In this document: piece after piece, positions 10,166 to 18,719 of the stretch
Numbering within the stretch: position 1 is the first letter of the stretch
Layout of the letters: each line of letters starts with the position of its first letter
From: Escherichia sp. MOD1-EC7003
Lineage (GTDB): Bacteria; Pseudomonadota; Gammaproteobacteria; Enterobacterales; Enterobacteriaceae
DNA length: 64,000 nt
Direction of reading: 5' to 3'
Assembly (NCBI RefSeq): GCF_002965065.1
Contig: NZ_PTRE01000030.1
Span: 1-64,000 of the forward strand
The notes under the pieces: model-generated
Told to the model about the DNA's origin: nothing
Databases searched by the model: none
Seen by the model: the letters and a program-made list of their open reading frames with translations, nothing else
Made by a program: the position numbers and the translations under genes

Positions 10166-11017
10166 GTGTTAATAATCGAAACCCTGCCGCTGCTACGTCA
10201 GCAAATTCGCCGCCTGCGTATGGAAGGCAAGCGCGTGGCGCTGGTGCCTACTATGGGTAACCTGCACGATGGTCATATGAAACTGGTCGATGAAGCCAAA
10301 GCCCGCGCCGATGTGGTCGTCGTCAGTATTTTCGTTAACCCGATGCAGTTTGACCGCCCGGAAGATCTGGCTCGCTATCCACGCACCTTGCAGGAAGACT
10401 GCGAGAAGCTGAACAAACGTAAAGTGGATCTGGTTTTCGCTCCCTCGGTAAAAGAGATCTACCCGAACGGTACAGAAACCCATACTTACGTTGACGTTCC
10501 AGGGCTTTCGACCATGCTTGAAGGCGCCAGCCGTCCGGGGCATTTTCGTGGCGTGTCGACTATCGTCAGCAAGTTGTTCAACCTGGTCCAGCCGGACATC
10601 GCCTGCTTCGGTGAAAAAGATTTTCAGCAACTGGCGCTGATCCGCAAAATGGTTGCCGATATGGGCTTCGATATTGAGATTGTTGGCGTACCGATTATGC
10701 GCGCCAAAGATGGCCTTGCGCTCAGTTCCCGTAATGGTTATCTGACGGCAGAACAGCGCAAAATTGCGCCCGGTCTGTACAAAGTTTTAAGTTCGATTGC
10801 CGACAAATTGCAGGCTGGAGAGCAGGATCTCGATGAAATTATTGCCATTGCAGGGCAAGAACTGAATGAAAAAGGCTTCCGCGCCGATGATATTCAGATT
10901 CGCGATGCCGACACATTGCTGGAAGTCTCTGAACACAGCAAACGGGCAGTGATTCTAATCGCCGCCTGGCTTGGCGATGCTCGCCTGATCGACAACCAAA
11001 TGGTCGAACTGGCGTAA
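10166..11017 (+). CDS. panC: Pantothenate synthetase
   Basis: PanC joins pantoate and beta-alanine using ATP to form pantothenate. The 283-residue protein is a nucleotidyltransferase of the class I tRNA-synthetase-like fold. Its HIGH-type motif reads MGNLHDGH near residue 30, and its second ATP loop reads [11 protein letters not shown] near 180. It is co-directional with panB and 11 bp downstream. Beta-alanine would come from PanD, encoded 1.2 kb further on beyond the oppositely oriented yadD. Confidence 0.97.
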   Translation: MLIIETLPLLRQQIRRLRMEGKRVALVPTMGNLHDGHMKLVDEAKARADVVVVSIFVNPMQFDRPEDLARYPRTLQEDCEKLNKRKVDLVFAPSVKEIYPNGTETHTYVDVPGLSTMLEGASRPGHFRGVSTIVSKLFNLVQPDIACFGEKDFQQLALIRKMVADMGFDIEIVGVPIMRAKDGLALSSRNGYLTAEQRKIAPGLYKVLSSIADKLQAGEQDLDEIIAIAGQELNEKGFRADDIQIRDADTLLEVSEHSKRAVILIAAWLGDARLIDNQMVELA

Positions 11018-11022
11018 TACTT

Positions 11023-11054
11023 AACTGGCGCTACGGCTGATGGCGCCAGTTTTG
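11023..11054 (+). terminator. Terminator after panC
   Basis: Nine paired bases (AACTGGCGC with GCGCCAGTT) enclose an 11-base loop and are followed by TTG. It lies between the convergent panC and yadD genes and could serve both strands weakly. Confidence 0.65.
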
Positions 11055-11097
11055 ATTGCCACGTCATCTGTAAGCGATTATTCATAACGCAGACAAC

Positions 11098-11988
11098 TTA
11101 GTTAGAGTTAATGAGCTTATCAATCTCTGTAAGAGGTAAATTTGCCATCTCTGCAACGTCTTCCCGAGACATCCCTTTACGCAGAAAACGCAGGGCGAAT
11201 TCCTGCCTTTCCTCCTGTCTTCCCTTCTCAATTCCCTTCTCTTCAAACCACTGCGCCAGCGTCATCATAGACTCCCCTCCCATTTCCCTGTCTCTCAGCA
11301 CACCGTAAAACAAATCCGCTTGTTCAGTATGACCGCGTTGCAGCATATAGTTTTGCATGGCAACTAGCTGACTTCCGCTAGTGTACCCTTCGTCAATCAG
11401 CGTGACCAGTTGCTCCAGCAATAACATTAAGTCGCGCTGGCGAATATGTTTTTGCAGTAGTTCGAGAATCGCAATCCGCCGATGTTGCATGATTTCGTCA
11501 TCCGGTGTGATAGTGATATCCACCAGCGGGAAAGGGTTGTTATAGACGCGTCGCGCCAGCTCCGGTGAGTAAAACATATCAAACCAGCACATTGAGAGTG
11601 GATAAGGTGTGGCCTCGCCCTGATAAAACAGAATCGGCACCACCAACGGCAGCTTATCGTGGTCTGCTTCCAGATGCCGATGCATGGCAGCAATAGAATA
11701 ACGCATCATACGAAAGGCCATTTTCTTATCCGGCTTGCTTTGGTGTTCAATCACAACATGCAGATAACCGGGATTGCCCTGCATCTGCACGGAATAGAGC
11801 ACGTCCGTGCTGTGTCCTTTCAGGCTCTCTTCGATAAAACTCCCTGACTCAAGATGCAACGTGTCGAGGTCACAAAGTTCGCGTAATTCTACTGGCAAAT
11901 GTATCTCCAGAAAGTCGCGAGCCGTCTCCGCATGCATTAAAAATTGTTTAAATACCGCATCATGCGGTGTGGTACTCGGTGCGTCCAT
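11098..11988 (-). CDS. yadD: YadD, Rpn-family PD-(D/E)XK nuclease-like protein
   Basis: This 296-residue protein belongs to the Rpn/'transposase_31' family of recombination-promoting nucleases. The N-terminal half has the family opening (PHDAVFKQFL) and the fold's core segment around VLYSVQMQGNPGYLHVVIEHQS, where the E-x-Q-type catalytic residues lie. The C-terminal tail (EKGIEKGRQEERQEFALRFLRKGMS) is charged and helical as in other members. It sits alone on the minus strand between panC and panD. Despite the transposase name there are no terminal repeats and it appears to be a resident gene. Confidence 0.85.
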   Translation of the reverse strand: MDAPSTTPHDAVFKQFLMHAETARDFLEIHLPVELRELCDLDTLHLESGSFIEESLKGHSTDVLYSVQMQGNPGYLHVVIEHQSKPDKKMAFRMMRYSIAAMHRHLEADHDKLPLVVPILFYQGEATPYPLSMCWFDMFYSPELARRVYNNPFPLVDITITPDDEIMQHRRIAILELLQKHIRQRDLMLLLEQLVTLIDEGYTSGSQLVAMQNYMLQRGHTEQADLFYGVLRDREMGGESMMTLAQWFEEKGIEKGRQEERQEFALRFLRKGMSREDVAEMANLPLTEIDKLINSN

Positions 11989-12261
11989 CTTCCCTGCCTT
12001 CCATGTTGCCCTGTATGAAGGAAGTATCCGGCTAATATGCGCTGTCGTCTGCTGCCTCTTTGTTGTTTACCGAGCCGCGTTCAGAGAAATTTCAATCAGT
12101 TACAAGCATTGCATGGCACACTTCGGCGCGGTACGCAAACTGCTGGTGCAAATGCCATCAGATCAGTAGACACTTATCAAAAATCGGGCAATACTGCGTG
12201 AGAATTTCCTCAAAGCAGGCATCGCCTGCTTCGTTAACGACAGGATAGAAAGGTAGAAGTT

Positions 12262-12642
12262 ATGATTCGCACGATGCTGCAGGGCAAACTCCACCGCGTG
12301 AAAGTGACTCATGCGGACCTGCACTATGAAGGTTCTTGCGCCATTGACCAGGATTTTCTTGACGCAGCCGGTATTCTTGAAAACGAAGCCATTGATATCT
12401 GGAATGTCACCAACGGCAAGCGTTTCTCCACCTATGCCATCGCGGCAGAGCGCGGTTCGAGAATTATTTCCGTTAATGGTGCGGCGGCCCACTGCGCCAG
12501 CGTCGGCGATATTGTCATCATCGCCAGCTTCGTCACCATGCCTGATGAAGAAGCTCGCACCTGGCGGCCCAATGTCGCCTATTTTGAAGGCGACAATGAA
12601 ATGAAACGCACCGCGAAAGCGATTCCAGTACAGGTTTCCTGA
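12262..12642 (+). CDS. panD: Aspartate 1-decarboxylase precursor
   Basis: PanD decarboxylates L-aspartate to beta-alanine for pantothenate synthesis. The 126-residue proenzyme cleaves itself between Gly24 and Ser25, visible in HYEGSCAID, to create the N-terminal pyruvoyl group of the alpha chain. The length is typical of the enzyme. The start follows a GAAAGGTAGAAG ribosome-binding site. It is separated from panBC by the opposing yadD gene. Confidence 0.97.
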
Positions 12643-12645
12643 TTA

Positions 12646-12899
12646 TTATCTCTGCGGCTGGTTACTTACCAGCCGCGACATCGTCTCCAGCGAATCCGTT
12701 CTTAAGATATAAAGCCGTTTTATTAAGTTCTGATTACTCAACGGCTTGTTAAGGTCCCCCAAATCGTCTTCAACTTTTTGTCGCCAATTTGCGCCCAGAC
12801 CGCAGCATTTTCGATGGTTTGCATATAACGAGCAGGTAACGCGGCACTGACACTTGCAGTAAACAGCATCAGCTGGAGAATAACAGCTTGTTTGTACAT
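12646..12899 (-). pseudogene. yadE: Remnant of yadE (polysaccharide deacetylase-like), mostly deleted
   Basis: The first 40 or so codons from 12899 ([20 protein letters not shown], then [21 protein letters not shown]) match the start of YadE as I remember it. The frame then jumps to [20 protein letters not shown] and next directly to [20 protein letters not shown], the last residues of YadE. Two internal deletions therefore removed most of a gene of roughly 400 codons, including the whole NodB-type deacetylase domain. The remnant cannot be functional. It also accounts for the otherwise empty space between panD and yadI. Confidence 0.85.
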
Positions 12900-12962
12900 G
12901 AAAAAATAACCAGGGGGGAAACAACGCTTTTATTGTAGCAAAAGCGCCATCAGAATCTCGGG

Positions 12963-13403
12963 TTAATACTCATACAAATTATGTTTGAGGACGAAAGGTG
13001 GATTTTTTTGTTGTTGGTGCCATAGACTACTAACCTCTGGCGCGCCCAGTTCGACAATTCGCTCACGAAACTCTGCGCTGGATAACGTTTCACGGTAGTC
13101 CAGCATCTGCTCAATTAACGATAACGTGACACCAGAAATCACTTCACAGCGGGAATGTTTATGGCTTAATAGAGAAGCCACGCGGTAGGGCGACGCTCCG
13201 GCAATATCAGTTAAAAAGATCACCCCATCGCCAGAGTCCGTTTCATGCAGGGCATCGCACATCATGCGGCTAAGCATATTAGAACTCAAACCGCGCCAGA
13301 AATTCACGGCCCGGCACTGAAGAAGCGCCCCGTGTTTTTTCTCCAGCGAATCCAGTATCTCTTGCGCACGATCATCGTGACAGGTAATTACCCAACCTAA
13401 CAT
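12963..13403 (-). CDS. yadI: PTS EIIA-type protein YadI
   Basis: This 146-residue protein resembles the EIIA domain of mannose-class phosphotransferase systems. The opening [13 protein letters not shown] places a candidate phosphorylated histidine at residue 9, and [15 protein letters not shown] matches the conserved second segment of the family. No EIIB, EIIC or EIID gene is adjacent, so its partner is unknown. It is transcribed in the same direction as yadH and yadG and lies 104 bp beyond them. Confidence 0.88.
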   Translation of the reverse strand: MLGWVITCHDDRAQEILDSLEKKHGALLQCRAVNFWRGLSSNMLSRMMCDALHETDSGDGVIFLTDIAGASPYRVASLLSHKHSRCEVISGVTLSLIEQMLDYRETLSSAEFRERIVELGAPEVSSLWHQQQKNPPFVLKHNLYEY

Positions 13404-13507
13404 CGCCTTCCTCCTTAGCCGAAAATCAGTCTACCCTGACCATTGTTGATAAAGGGTGATAGCCGTCAAAACTCCTCTCCCCCAAATCCAGAGGAGAGGA
13501 AATAGCC

Positions 13508-14278
13508 TTAGCTACGCAAACCACGTCCACGTTGAATAAGCGACCAGCAGATCAAATAAAACGCCACAATAAAAACCACCAGTACGCCAAAGGTAGTGAC
13601 CAACGGCACATCATTGATGCCGAGGAAGCCGTAGCGGAAACCACTGATCATATAAACAATGGGGTTCAGGTGAGACAGCCCCTGCCAGAACGGCGGCAGC
13701 AAAGTCAGGGAGTAAAAGACCCCGCCCAAATACGTGAGTGGCGTTAACACAAAGGTTGGCACCAGGCTAATGTCATCGAATGTTTTGGCAAACACGCCGT
13801 TCAGCAACCCCGCAAGGGAGAACAACACCGCCGTGAGCACCAGTGTTAAGGCAACAAATACCCACGAATGCACCTGAAATGGCACAAAAAACAGGGAAAT
13901 CGCCGTCACCAGAATGCCAACAAACAGACCACGCGCTACGCCGCCACCAACATATCCGGCAATAATCACATGCGTCGGTACTGGAGCGACCAGCAGTTCT
14001 TCAATATTACGCTGGAACTTGGCACCAAAAAATGATGACGCGACGTTGGCGTAGGCATTGGTGATCACCGACATCATGATCAGCCCCGGCACGATAAACT
14101 GCATATAGCTGAAGCCATGCATATCGCCAATACGCGACCCGATCAGGTTACCGAAGATAATGAAATAAAGAGTCATGGTGATGGCCGGCGGCACCAGCGT
14201 CTGCACCCAGATACGCATAAAGCGATGGATCTCTTTCGCCCAGATGCTTTTTAGCGCTACCCAGTAAAGATGCATCAT
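13508..14278 (-). CDS. yadH: ABC-2 type transporter permease YadH
   Basis: This 256-residue inner membrane permease has about six hydrophobic segments and the ABC-2 signature region (NGVFAKTFDDISLVPTFVLTPLTYLGGVFYSL, within residues 150-190). It would pair with the ATPase YadG as an exporter. Its start overlaps the end of yadG by 4 bp, showing translational coupling. The substrate cannot be inferred from the sequence. Confidence 0.92.
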   Translation of the reverse strand: MMHLYWVALKSIWAKEIHRFMRIWVQTLVPPAITMTLYFIIFGNLIGSRIGDMHGFSYMQFIVPGLIMMSVITNAYANVASSFFGAKFQRNIEELLVAPVPTHVIIAGYVGGGVARGLFVGILVTAISLFFVPFQVHSWVFVALTLVLTAVLFSLAGLLNGVFAKTFDDISLVPTFVLTPLTYLGGVFYSLTLLPPFWQGLSHLNPIVYMISGFRYGFLGINDVPLVTTFGVLVVFIVAFYLICWSLIQRGRGLRS

Positions 14279-15201
14279 GCGCGATCTCCTTGTTTTTCAT
14301 TAACCAGTGAAACAAACAGCTCTTCAAGACGGTTAGCTTTGTTACGCATACTTAATACCTGAATGCCCTGCTCACTTAACTGCGTGAATACGCTGTTAAC
14401 CCCCTGCTCACGCAGCACTTCAACTTCCAGCGTCGCGGTATCGACCAGTCGATACTGATAGCCATCGAGCTTCGGTAACGGGCTTTTCGGTGCGAGATCG
14501 AGAATAAAGGTTTCTGATTTCAGCTTCGCCAGCAGCGCCTTCATTGAGGTATTTTCCACCAGCTCACCGTGCTGAATAATGCCGATATTGCGGCACAGCA
14601 TTTCTGCTTCTTCCAGGTAGTGTGTGGTGAGAATGATAGTGGTGCCTTTGTCATTTAAATCCTTTAAAAATCCCCACATTGAGCGGCGAAGTTCGATATC
14701 CACGCCTGCGGTTGGTTCATCCAGAATCAGTAGTTTAGGTTCATGCATTAACGCACGGGCAATCATTAAACGGCGCTTCATCCCGCCCGATAACATACGC
14801 GCTCGCTCGTTACGCTTTCCCCATAGATCGAGCTGTTTAAGATATTTTTCGCTGCGGATGTACGCTTCTTTGCGCTCCACACCATAGTACCCCGCCTGAT
14901 TCACCACAATTTGTTGCACGGTTTCAAACGGGTTGAAGTTAAATTCCTGCGGCACCAGCCCCAACTGGCGTTTAGCGTTAACGACATCTTTCTCAAGATC
15001 GTAACCAAATACGCTGACCCGCCCGGAGGTTTTATTTACCAGTGAGCTGATAATACCAATAGTGGTCGATTTTCCGGCCCCATTCGGCCCGAGAAGCGCA
15101 TAAAAATCACCCGATTCGACCTGCAAATCTATTCCACGAAGCGCCTGAACGCCGCCTGGATAGGTTTTTTTAAGCTGTTGAAGTTCCAGTGCAATGGTCA
15201 T
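14275..15201 (-). CDS. yadG: ABC transporter ATP-binding protein YadG
   Basis: This is a 308-residue ATPase of an ABC-2 exporter. The Walker A loop is GPNGAGKSTT near residue 38, the signature is LSGGMKRR near 138, the Walker B is LLILDEPTAG near 160, and the switch histidine is in TTHYLEEAE. The C-terminal 80 residues form the extra domain common in drug or polysaccharide exporters. It is divergent from can, with a shared control region at 15202-15309. It overlaps yadH by 4 bp. Confidence 0.94.
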   Translation of the reverse strand: MTIALELQQLKKTYPGGVQALRGIDLQVESGDFYALLGPNGAGKSTTIGIISSLVNKTSGRVSVFGYDLEKDVVNAKRQLGLVPQEFNFNPFETVQQIVVNQAGYYGVERKEAYIRSEKYLKQLDLWGKRNERARMLSGGMKRRLMIARALMHEPKLLILDEPTAGVDIELRRSMWGFLKDLNDKGTTIILTTHYLEEAEMLCRNIGIIQHGELVENTSMKALLAKLKSETFILDLAPKSPLPKLDGYQYRLVDTATLEVEVLREQGVNSVFTQLSEQGIQVLSMRNKANRLEELFVSLVNEKQGDRA

Positions 15202-15309
15202 AAATTTTTACTTACCTTACGTTCTTACACTTTATCTGTGGTTTAAATCGTCCCGGAGTTGCCCTATATTAGCCAAACGTAATTATTTGGTTACAGGTCG
15301 TTAACCTCC

Positions 15310-15972
15310 ATGAAAGACATAGATACACTCATCAGCAACAATGCACTATGGTCAAAAATGCTGGTGGAAGAGGATCCCGGGTTTTTTGAGAAACTGGCAC
15401 AAGCGCAAAAACCGCGCTTTCTATGGATTGGATGTTCCGACAGTCGCGTTCCTGCAGAACGTTTAACCGGTCTTGAGCCGGGCGAACTCTTTGTTCACCG
15501 TAATGTTGCTAACCTGGTCATTCACACCGATCTGAACTGCCTTTCCGTAGTTCAGTATGCAGTGGATGTACTCGAAGTTGAACACATTATTATCTGTGGC
15601 CACTACGGTTGCGGCGGCGTACAAGCCGCAGTTGAAAACCCGGAACTGGGGCTTATCAACAACTGGCTGCTGCATATCCGCGATATCTGGTTCAAACATA
15701 GCTCATTGCTCGGCGAAATGCCGCAAGAGCGCCGTCTGGATACCTTGTGTGAACTGAACGTCATGGAACAGGTGTATAACCTGGGCCATTCCACCATTAT
15801 GCAATCAGCGTGGAAACGAGGGCAGAAAGTGACCATTCACGGCTGGGCCTACGGCATTCACGACGGCTTGCTGCGTGATCTGGATGTCACCGCGACCAAT
15901 CGCGAAACCCTTGAGCAACGTTACCGTCACGGGATTTCCAACCTCAAACTGAAACACGCCAACCACAAATAA
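15310..15972 (+). CDS. can: Beta-class carbonic anhydrase
   Basis: Can interconverts CO2 and bicarbonate and supplies bicarbonate to biosynthetic carboxylases; it is essential in air in K-12. The 220-residue protein shows the beta-class zinc ligands Cys42 and Asp44 in [10 protein letters not shown], and His and Cys in CGHYGCGGV near residues 98-101. The length and motifs are intact. The gene is divergent from yadG and convergent with hpt. Confidence 0.97.
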   Translation: MKDIDTLISNNALWSKMLVEEDPGFFEKLAQAQKPRFLWIGCSDSRVPAERLTGLEPGELFVHRNVANLVIHTDLNCLSVVQYAVDVLEVEHIIICGHYGCGGVQAAVENPELGLINNWLLHIRDIWFKHSSLLGEMPQERRLDTLCELNVMEQVYNLGHSTIMQSAWKRGQKVTIHGWAYGIHDGLLRDLDVTATNRETLEQRYRHGISNLKLKHANHK

Positions 15973-15978
15973 AAATAC

Positions 15979-16003
15979 CATGCCGGATGCAACACATCCG
16001 GCA
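15979..16003. repeat. Single REP-like hairpin between can and hpt
   Basis: The sequence ATGCCGGATGCAACACATCC and the following GGC form a short REP-type hairpin between the convergent stop codons of can and hpt. It probably stabilises or ends both transcripts. Confidence 0.7.
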
Positions 16004-16012
16004 AATCCACGC

Positions 16013-16549
16013 TTACTCGTCCAGCAGAATCACTTTACCGATATATGGCAGATGACGGTAACGCTGTGCGTAATCGATACCGTAGCCCACCACAAACTCA
16101 TCCGGGATCGAGAAACCGATAAATTCTACCGGGACGTTCACTTCACGACGAGACGGTTTATCCAGCAGCGTACAAATCGCCAGCGACTTCGGTTCGCGCA
16201 AGCTTAAGATTTCGCGCACTTTCGACAGTGTATTACCCGAGTCGATGATATCTTCAACAATCAGCACGTCCTTGCCACGGATATCCTCATCCAGATCTTT
16301 GAGGATTTTCACATCGCGGGTGGTGGACATGCCGCTACCGTAGCTGGAGGCGGTCATAAAATCGACTTCATGAGATACCTGAACTTCACGGCACAGGTCC
16401 GCCATAAACATAAATGAGCCACGCAGCAGACCTACCAGCACCATATCGCTGCCGCTGTCTTTGTAACGCTCAGTAATCTGACGACCCAGTTCGGCGATAC
16501 GCGCTTTAATCTCCGCTTCGGGGATCATTACTTCTACATAATGTTTCAT
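16013..16549 (-). CDS. hpt: Hypoxanthine phosphoribosyltransferase
   Basis: Hpt salvages hypoxanthine, converting it with PRPP to IMP. The 178-residue protein has the phosphoribosyltransferase signature [17 protein letters not shown] near residues 100-115, with the two acidic residues that bind PRPP ribose. The start ([15 protein letters not shown]) gives the K-12 length. Its promoter side now faces the satellite island rather than gcd, its K-12 neighbour, so the intergenic space has grown from about 0.2 kb to about 13 kb. Confidence 0.97.
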   Translation of the reverse strand: MKHYVEVMIPEAEIKARIAELGRQITERYKDSGSDMVLVGLLRGSFMFMADLCREVQVSHEVDFMTASSYGSGMSTTRDVKILKDLDEDIRGKDVLIVEDIIDSGNTLSKVREILSLREPKSLAICTLLDKPSRREVNVPVEFIGFSIPDEFVVGYGIDYAQRYRHLPYIGKVILLDE

Positions 16550-16610
16550 CTATCAAATAACCAATTGATTATTAATGAAATAACCATCATTTTTCATGCT
16601 TAAAAAAACA

Positions 16611-16634
16611 ATATTGATACACCGATTGATACAC
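16611..16634 (+). repeat. Left-end repeat, candidate att or integrase arm site
   Basis: The segment ATATTGATACAC followed by CG and ATTGATACAC contains TTGATACAC twice with a 12-bp period. It matches the segment at 29335-29358 at 22 of 24 positions, in the same orientation. The two mismatches fall in the centre (CG versus GC). Confidence 0.55.
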
Positions 16635-16743
16635 AAACAGAGAACGGCACAAAAAAAATGACAGAAAACAAGAGAACAACAAATTGAGTCGGGATTGTAC
16701 CCGATCCCATAAAAGCTCACTAACGCTTTTAATGTATCTTTGT

Positions 16744-16787
16744 TGTAGACACAGAATAATTACTCGCCTATCCTCACTGTAGACACA
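16744..16787 (+). promoter_or_regulatory. Paired TGTAGACACA repeats, candidate TA operator
   Basis: TGTAGACACA occurs at 16744-16753 and 16778-16787, 34 bp apart, just before the antitoxin gene. Directly repeated operators bound by the antitoxin or its complex are usual for this type of module. The assignment is inferred from position. Confidence 0.5.
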
Positions 16788-16811
16788 CAATAGATACAGG
16801 AGTTAACCCAC

Positions 16812-17060
16812 ATGCGCACACAGGTTGTATTGCAAAAATGGGGTAATAGCATTGCCCTTCGACTAACGGGAAACCTTAAAACCGTTCCGGGTTTTTCAGT
16901 GGGTGATATCGTCAACGTTGAAATTAGTGAAAAGGGGCTTTTTGTAGAAAAGCCTGCACGCCGTCGCCTGAGTGAAGCCGAATTACTCGCCGGGATAACG
17001 CCAGTTACAGCGCACGCGGACGAAATTGCCACCCCATTCAATGAGGAGGTTGATTACTGA
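16812..17060 (+). CDS. PemI/MazE-type antitoxin
   Basis: This 82-residue protein has an N-terminal AbrB-like swapped-hairpin DNA-binding domain (VVLQKWGNSIALRLTGNL, then VGDIVNVEIS), as in MazE and PemI. A short acidic tail should thread into the toxin. It would bind its own promoter and neutralise the toxin encoded next. Its stop TGA overlaps the toxin ATG by one base (TGATG at 17058-17062), a typical coupling. The ribosome-binding site is CAGGAG. Confidence 0.88.
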   Translation: MRTQVVLQKWGNSIALRLTGNLKTVPGFSVGDIVNVEISEKGLFVEKPARRRLSEAELLAGITPVTAHADEIATPFNEEVDY

Positions 17061-17404
17061 TGTTTGTACCTAAGCGTGGTGATATTTGCTGGCTGGATTT
17101 TGAGCCGCAGAAAGGAAAAGAGATCGGAAAGTATCGCCCGGCACTCATACTGTCCCATGAGCAATATAACCGACTCACCGGGCTTGTCATATGCTGCCCC
17201 ATAAGTACGAGCATACGAAATGCTCCCACAGAAGTTCCGGTAACAAATCTGGACGCCCCCAGCGTGGTAGCAACCACACTCATTCAAACCCTTGACTGGC
17301 GTCAGCGGAAAGCACGCTTAATTACAGAGGCAGAAGATGGAGTATTTAATGATGTGCTTGAAAGAGTCATTACTCTGATTGGTGGAGAGCATCTGCTTAA
17401 GTAA
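17060..17404 (+). CDS. PemK/MazF-type mRNA endoribonuclease toxin
   Basis: This 114-residue protein belongs to the MazF/PemK family of sequence-specific mRNA interferases. The opening VPKRGDICWLDFEPQKGKEIGKYRPALILS contains the family's GDI...F.P..G.E....RPA pattern with the catalytic Arg. The later IQTLDWRQRKARLI matches the second conserved block. It sits at the left edge of the island beyond the capsid gene and converges on it, 43 bp away. It may stabilise the island in the host or act during helper infection. Confidence 0.9.
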   Translation: MFVPKRGDICWLDFEPQKGKEIGKYRPALILSHEQYNRLTGLVICCPISTSIRNAPTEVPVTNLDAPSVVATTLIQTLDWRQRKARLITEAEDGVFNDVLERVITLIGGEHLLK

Positions 17405-17407
17405 AAG

Positions 17408-17425
17408 GAGGGCTGAGAAGCCCTC
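17408..17425 (-). terminator. Terminator of the capsid-gene transcript
   Basis: On the minus strand the stem GAGGGCT/AGCCCTC with a four-base loop is followed by CCTTTTAC. It lies directly beyond the stop of the capsid-like gene and between two convergent genes. Confidence 0.6.
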
Positions 17426-17447
17426 AACGTTACCGGAAATTTCCTTG

Positions 17448-18719
17448 CTATTCTTTCCAGTCAATCCCATCCAGTAAGCACCCTGCCTCATATTGCCCCA
17501 CCACCCAGTCAAGGTTACAGGACTCATAGAACGCGAGGCGATTATACTGAGGCTCGTTTTTTACCAGGCCACGAACGGAACCACGCTGCCAGTACAGACA
17601 CAGATTGGCAAGAGGTGTGATCAATACAGCATTGTCCGGGAAAAATGGAACGGTCACAGCCGGGAGATTCCCCAGAACGGGATTTTTAATGATTTCCTTG
17701 TTAAGCAAAATTTCCTGATTCATCTGCGATGGATTAAGACGGTTTATCAAAGGCCATTGCTTACGGACCAGCGTATTGTGACTGCATACGGCCACAATGC
17801 CTTCCTGCCACTGTTCATCAATCATGGATTGCCAGGCATCCAGAACGAGCGCATCTATCGTATGGTGTGTACCGCGTGTATTACTTTTCGGTGATGAAAC
17901 AGAAAGGCCGCTGATAACCCTTCCCGCCGCTTCATTTCGAAACTTCTGCAACCAACCCACGCCGCAATCGTCACGCCCCGGATATGTTTCAGGGTCAGAT
18001 TCGGCGGCATAATGTGTGCCGTTAAAACCAATCTGAATTAAATCCAGCCATTTCCGGCGTTCAAAAGCGGCCCGCGCACTTCCTTCAAGGCCGTTTGCGG
18101 ATGCGTGAGCATCGGCATTGTCGTAGCTCAACGCAAAATCAAAATTAACCTGCTCGCAGCGGTAGCCCCTTGAAACCAGTGAATGCGCCTGTAGTGGCGA
18201 ACGGCGCTCGTGAGGTGGCGATGTACGTGCCAACGGCCCCGAAGCGTCTACCAGCACAACCCGACCTGATATATCCGTAACAGGCACGGGAGTTATTTCA
18301 GCAAGGAAATTTGCCTGCCATCCACTGGCAAGCGTTGCACTCTGGCGGGGAACGGGTTCAACTTCTGACGAATAGCGCGCAGTGTCACCGGAAAAGTGCA
18401 AATCCTTCGGATGTTTTCCGGTTATCGACTCGATAGCGCAATTGAAAACCATCTGAGCCTGTTGATTTCGTTGTGATACAACAGAATCAGCAGTGCAATT
18501 ATAACGCTCAATGCCGTCGTTATTACCCCCACCGCTTGCAGTATGCAGGGTGTGAAGCTCAAGCTCACGCTCCAGTTTTTGATATTCATTGTCCAGCGCG
18601 CGACGCGTCTCATCGCTTATGCTTGCTGTGTTTGCTTTCAGGCGATTCCGGGACATTAATCCCCTGAGTCGGCTCACTATATCAGCGCCGTGCAAATGTG
18701 GAGTATTCAGACCGCCCAT
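17448..18719 (-). CDS. P2 gpN-like major capsid protein encoded by the satellite
   Basis: The chosen start ATG at 18719 overlaps the upstream stop (TAATG) and gives 423 residues; a longer open frame to 18860 lies inside the upstream gene. Compared from memory with P2 gpN (357 residues), similarity begins near residue 120 (VEP...TL...NFLAEITPVPV with VEP...TL...DFLTRINIVPV). It continues through YRCEQVNFDF (YECDQINFDF), IGFNG, VGWLQKFRNEA (VGWLQKYRNEA), IDALVLDA, GNLPAVTVPFFP (GNLPAVRVPYFP) and YEAGCL (YAAGCL). The match starts just after gpN's known cleavage point at residue 31, so this protein carries a different, much longer N-terminal region. It probably co-assembles with, or replaces, helper capsid subunits. 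Confidence 0.82.
   Translation of the reverse strand: MGGLNTPHLHGADIVSRLRGLMSRNRLKANTASISDETRRALDNEYQKLERELELHTLHTASGGGNNDGIERYNCTADSVVSQRNQQAQMVFNCAIESITGKHPKDLHFSGDTARYSSEVEPVPRQSATLASGWQANFLAEITPVPVTDISGRVVLVDASGPLARTSPPHERRSPLQAHSLVSRGYRCEQVNFDFALSYDNADAHASANGLEGSARAAFERRKWLDLIQIGFNGTHYAAESDPETYPGRDDCGVGWLQKFRNEAAGRVISGLSVSSPKSNTRGTHHTIDALVLDAWQSMIDEQWQEGIVAVCSHNTLVRKQWPLINRLNPSQMNQEILLNKEIIKNPVLGNLPAVTVPFFPDNAVLITPLANLCLYWQRGSVRGLVKNEPQYNRLAFYESCNLDWVVGQYEAGCLLDGIDWKE

Noticed and set aside
11098-11988. yadD as an active insertion element
   Set aside because: It is a single resident gene of the Rpn family at its usual chromosomal place, with no terminal repeats or target duplication.
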